Assembly (NCBI RefSeq): GCF_034009455.1
Contig: NZ_CP125380.1
Location: forward strand, 3,051,501-3,115,500
Direction: 5' to 3'
Source: Pseudomonas sp. P5_109
GTDB taxonomy: Bacteria; Pseudomonadota; Gammaproteobacteria; Pseudomonadales; Pseudomonadaceae
DNA length: 64,000 nucleotides
Position 1 is the stretch's first letter. Every line of letters begins with the position of its first letter. Below the pieces are notes generated by a model. That model did no database searches. It was not told the origin of the DNA and was given only the letters and a program-made list of their open reading frames with translations. Shown here one piece after another: positions 63,499 to 64,000 of the stretch. The position numbers were made by a program, and so were the translations under genes.

Positions 63499-63532
63499 GC
63501 CGCTGCACGTGATACGTGCAGCGGCTTTTTTT
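63499..63532 (+). terminator. Intrinsic terminator after sdaC-like gene
   Basis: GCCGCTGCACGT and ACGTGCAGCGGC form a perfect 12-bp stem with a 3-base loop, followed by seven T. It ends six bases before the ribosome site of the next gene. Confidence 0.93.
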
Positions 63533-63549
63533 CGCCTGGAGACACCGGA

Positions 63550-64000
63550 TTGTCGAGCGCCCCCAACGTAAATCCCACCGAGCAACCCAACCGCTGGCAG
63601 GACCTGTTGGCCGGTCTGTCGATTGCCGGCCTGCTGCTGCCCGAAGCGGTCGCTTATTCAAGCATCGCCGCACTGGCGCCCCAGGCCGGGGTCATTGCCT
63701 TGTTCGCCGGGTTGTTGTGTTATGGCGTGTTCGGCACCAGCCGCTTTGCGATTGTCTCGGCCACTTCATCCTCCGCCGCCGTGCTGGCCGCCGCGACCGC
63801 CACCCTGGCCAATGGCAATCCCGGGCTTCGCTCGACCCTGGCTATCGGCCTGGTCCTGGTGACCGGGGTGTTTTTCTTGCTGGCGGGGCTGTTCAAGCTC
63901 GGCAGCGTGACGTCGTTCATCGCCAAACCGGTGCTGCGTGGTTTCGCCTTTGGCCTGGCGCTGACCATCATTCTCAAACAGGTTGCCAGCGTGGTTGGCG
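63550..64000 (+). CDS. SulP-family anion transporter (partial, cut by window end)
   Basis: The first 150 codons of a SulP transporter: WQDLLAGLSIAGLLLPEAVAYSSIAALAPQAGVIALFAGLLCYGVFGTSRFAIVSATSSSAAVL, with the proline-rich first segment and the PEAVAYSSIA signature of SulP proteins. The start is TTG 63550, eight bases after GGAG; no ATG lies at the proper place. The C-terminal STAS domain, if any, is outside the window. Substrate (sulfate, bicarbonate or dicarboxylate) is unknown. Confidence 0.85.
   Translation, partial: MSSAPNVNPTEQPNRWQDLLAGLSIAGLLLPEAVAYSSIAALAPQAGVIALFAGLLCYGVFGTSRFAIVSATSSSAAVLAAATATLANGNPGLRSTLAIGLVLVTGVFFLLAGLFKLGSVTSFIAKPVLRGFAFGLALTIILKQVASVVG

Overview
The window is chromosomal DNA from a Pseudomonas of the fluorescens/putida lineage. 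It is GC-rich and dense, full of genus-typical gene sets (bkd, ped/exa-pqq, pyd, udh-TRAP), and carries about twenty REP/REPIN palindromes of the classic fluorescens-group types between genes. I see no rRNA, tRNA, phage, IS element, transposase or CRISPR array. All names come from reading the sequence and recalling families; no search was run.

Layout. (1) 1-4204: branched-chain keto acid dehydrogenase operon bkdA1-A2-B (minus strand, bkdB cut by the window edge) with divergent Lrp-type bkdR. (2) 4344-6044: a compositionally distinct PI-PLC-like phosphodiesterase with a duplicated C-terminal module. (3) 6035-9579: sulfide detoxification set, with an MBL-fold (persulfide dioxygenase-like) gene divergent from a BigR/SqrR-type thiol-switch repressor, sulfide:quinone oxidoreductase and a TauE/SafE exporter. 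(4) 9830-11014: a general porin. (5) 11331-34269: the large PQQ-dependent alcohol oxidation locus. It holds a NosP-like FIST protein and NahK/ErcS'-like hybrid kinase; response regulator AgmR/ErbR; a CXXXCW rhodanese-like protein; an ABC system (solute-binding protein, beta-propeller, ATPase, permease); cytochrome c, MoxJ-like protein, SoxYZ-like carrier and zinc hydrolase; a PedH-type quinoprotein ADH; aldehyde dehydrogenase; pqqABCDE; ErcA-type Fe-alcohol dehydrogenase; and hybrid kinase ErcS. (6) 34245-41616: aldose epimerase and a uronate-oxidation locus (TRAP DctPQM, SMP-30 lactonase, uronate dehydrogenase, OprD-type porin). (7) 41886-43112: copCD. (8) 43248-51672: reductive pyrimidine catabolism (RutR-like TetR, PreA/PreT, dihydropyrimidinase, NCS1 transporter, beta-ureidopropionase). 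(9) 51855-56540: orphan PAS-LuxR regulator, DUF1652 protein with an overlapping mini-ORF, small lipoprotein, and a large protein of alternating Ig-like repeats followed by a decayed sixth repeat. (10) 56647-64000: SDR, APH-like phosphotransferase, 2-hydroxyacid dehydrogenase, a seven-copy 139-bp tandem REPIN array, TetR, tautomerase, SdaC-type transporter, and a truncated SulP transporter.

How the genes work together. In the ethanol locus a periplasmic quinoprotein passes electrons to cytochrome c, the aldehyde is oxidised by the ExaC/PedI-type dehydrogenase, and pqqA-E makes the cofactor. The only quinoprotein ADH here has the extra Asp (D323/D325) typical of lanthanide enzymes. The calcium-type PedE and the PedS2/PedR2 lanthanide switch, which in P. 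putida sit just before the cytochrome gene, are not present; a 54-codon ORF occupies that gap. A 15-bp element lies at nearly the same distance upstream of two minus-strand units of this locus and is a good candidate for the AgmR site.

The most unusual structures are the 139-bp tandem REPIN array (59872-60806), the repeat protein with its decayed extra repeat (54368-56540), the lanthanide-type-only ADH locus, and several paired operator-like palindromes.
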